Shown one piece after another: positions 20,930 to 21,250 of a DNA stretch of 21,250 nt (positions within the stretch are counted from its first letter, which is position 1; every line of letters starts with the position of its first letter). The notes beneath the pieces are model-generated. The model was not told the origin of the DNA, made no database searches, and saw only the letters and a list, made by a program, of their open reading frames with translations. The translations under genes were made by a program, and so were the position numbers. This DNA is from Streptomyces roseochromogenus subsp. oscitans DS 12.976 (GTDB taxonomy: Bacteria > Actinomycetota > Actinomycetes > Streptomycetales > Streptomycetaceae), in NCBI RefSeq assembly GCF_000497445.1, contig NZ_CM002285.1:955715-976964 (forward strand), in the 5' to 3' direction.

Positions 20930-21250
20930 TCAGCGTGATGCCCGCTGCCGGAGCGCAGCCCGCCAGGCGGGCAGACGGTCCTCGGCGACCGGCTCGGGGC
21001 GGCGGCCGCCGCTGGCGAAGAAGTCGGCCAGCGGCAGGATCGCGGCGCCGACGGTGACCGCGTCCGGGCCGAGCCGGCCGAGGTCGATGGTCACCCTGTC
21101 GGCCGGATGGCGCAGCGCGTACGTCGTCGCGTGGCGGCGTACGGCGGGCAGGAAGCGGGTGCCGAGCTGGAGTCCGGCCCAGCCGCCGATCAGGATCCGC
21201 TCGGGCTGGAAGAGGTTGATCAGGTCGGACAGGCCGGCGCCGAGGTACTC
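20930..21250 (-). CDS. ROK-family protein, C-terminal part (probably a transcriptional regulator; runs off the right edge)
   Basis: Only the last 106 residues are inside the window, in a single open frame from the right edge to TGA at 20932-20930. EYLGAGLSDLINLFQPERILIGGWAGLQLG is the conserved C-terminal segment of the ROK sugar kinase/repressor fold, where the GxGLSNLINLFNP-like helix and the following GG turn contribute to the ATP/sugar cleft. The tail LPLADFFASGGRRPEP is common in Streptomyces ROK regulators of the NagC/XylR type. The N-terminal HTH and the sugar-binding motifs lie outside, so repressor versus kinase cannot be settled. It would control sugar uptake or metabolism genes beyond the right edge. 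Confidence 0.82.
   Translation of the reverse strand, partial: EYLGAGLSDLINLFQPERILIGGWAGLQLGTRFLPAVRRHATTYALRHPADRVTIDLGRLGPDAVTVGAAILPLADFFASGGRRPEPVAEDRLPAWRAALRQRASR

Overview
The window reads as a stretch of Streptomyces (or closely related actinomycete) chromosome. GC content is very high, coding regions have strong third-position G/C bias, start codons are often GTG, and the gene content is typical: AraC, TetR and ROK regulators, a CYP105-type P450 with its small ferredoxin, an F420-type nitroreductase, secreted GH16 and GH114 enzymes, and a STAS protein. The mixture of small regulator-plus-enzyme units suggests accessory or arm DNA rather than a housekeeping operon. I saw no rRNA, tRNA, CRISPR array, phage module or intact transposase.

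Layout. 1-1453: an edge-truncated AraC regulator diverges from a phytanoyl-CoA-dioxygenase-like enzyme across two 22-bp direct repeats. 1475-4499: an aldo/keto reductase diverges from a GH114-like lipoprotein, followed by a cysteine-rich secreted protein. 4496-6175: a DUF1348/NTF2-like protein and an HFCD-type flavoprotein form an operon divergent from a TetR gene, with two palindromes sharing identical half-sites between them. 6426-8696: a P450-ferredoxin operon diverges from a deazaflavin-dependent nitroreductase; the P450 promoter carries an imperfect 19-bp palindrome. 8939-13446: a TetR gene with a downstream PNPOx-like protein diverges from an APC permease and YtcJ-like amidohydrolase operon (uptake followed by hydrolysis of an amide or cyclic-amide type compound is inferred).

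13448-13615 is a 168-bp fold-back MITE-like element bounded by CTAG. It sits exactly between two convergent genes, and its right end supplies the stop codon of the GlxA-type regulator. That regulator (13612-14580) diverges from an MDR-type oxidoreductase over a TGGCA-N4-TGCCA palindrome. 15746-16126 is a STAS protein. 16131-16492 holds the scrambled remains of a tuf1-type EF-Tu gene: two blocks on the minus strand and two on the plus strand, consistent with internal deletion followed by in-place inversion of the 5' part. It abuts a divergent PRPP synthetase gene.

17636-21250: a GH16 glucanase with a good -35/-10 promoter, a small unknown protein, an HhH-PHP protein, an alpha/beta hydrolase, and the C-terminal end of a ROK-family protein.

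The strongest points for follow-up are the MITE that carries a host stop codon, the inverted tuf pseudogene, the paired TetR operators and the 22-bp direct repeats. I see no clear-cut new multi-gene system; the least characterised units are the DUF1348-flavoprotein pair and the TetR-permease-amidohydrolase unit.
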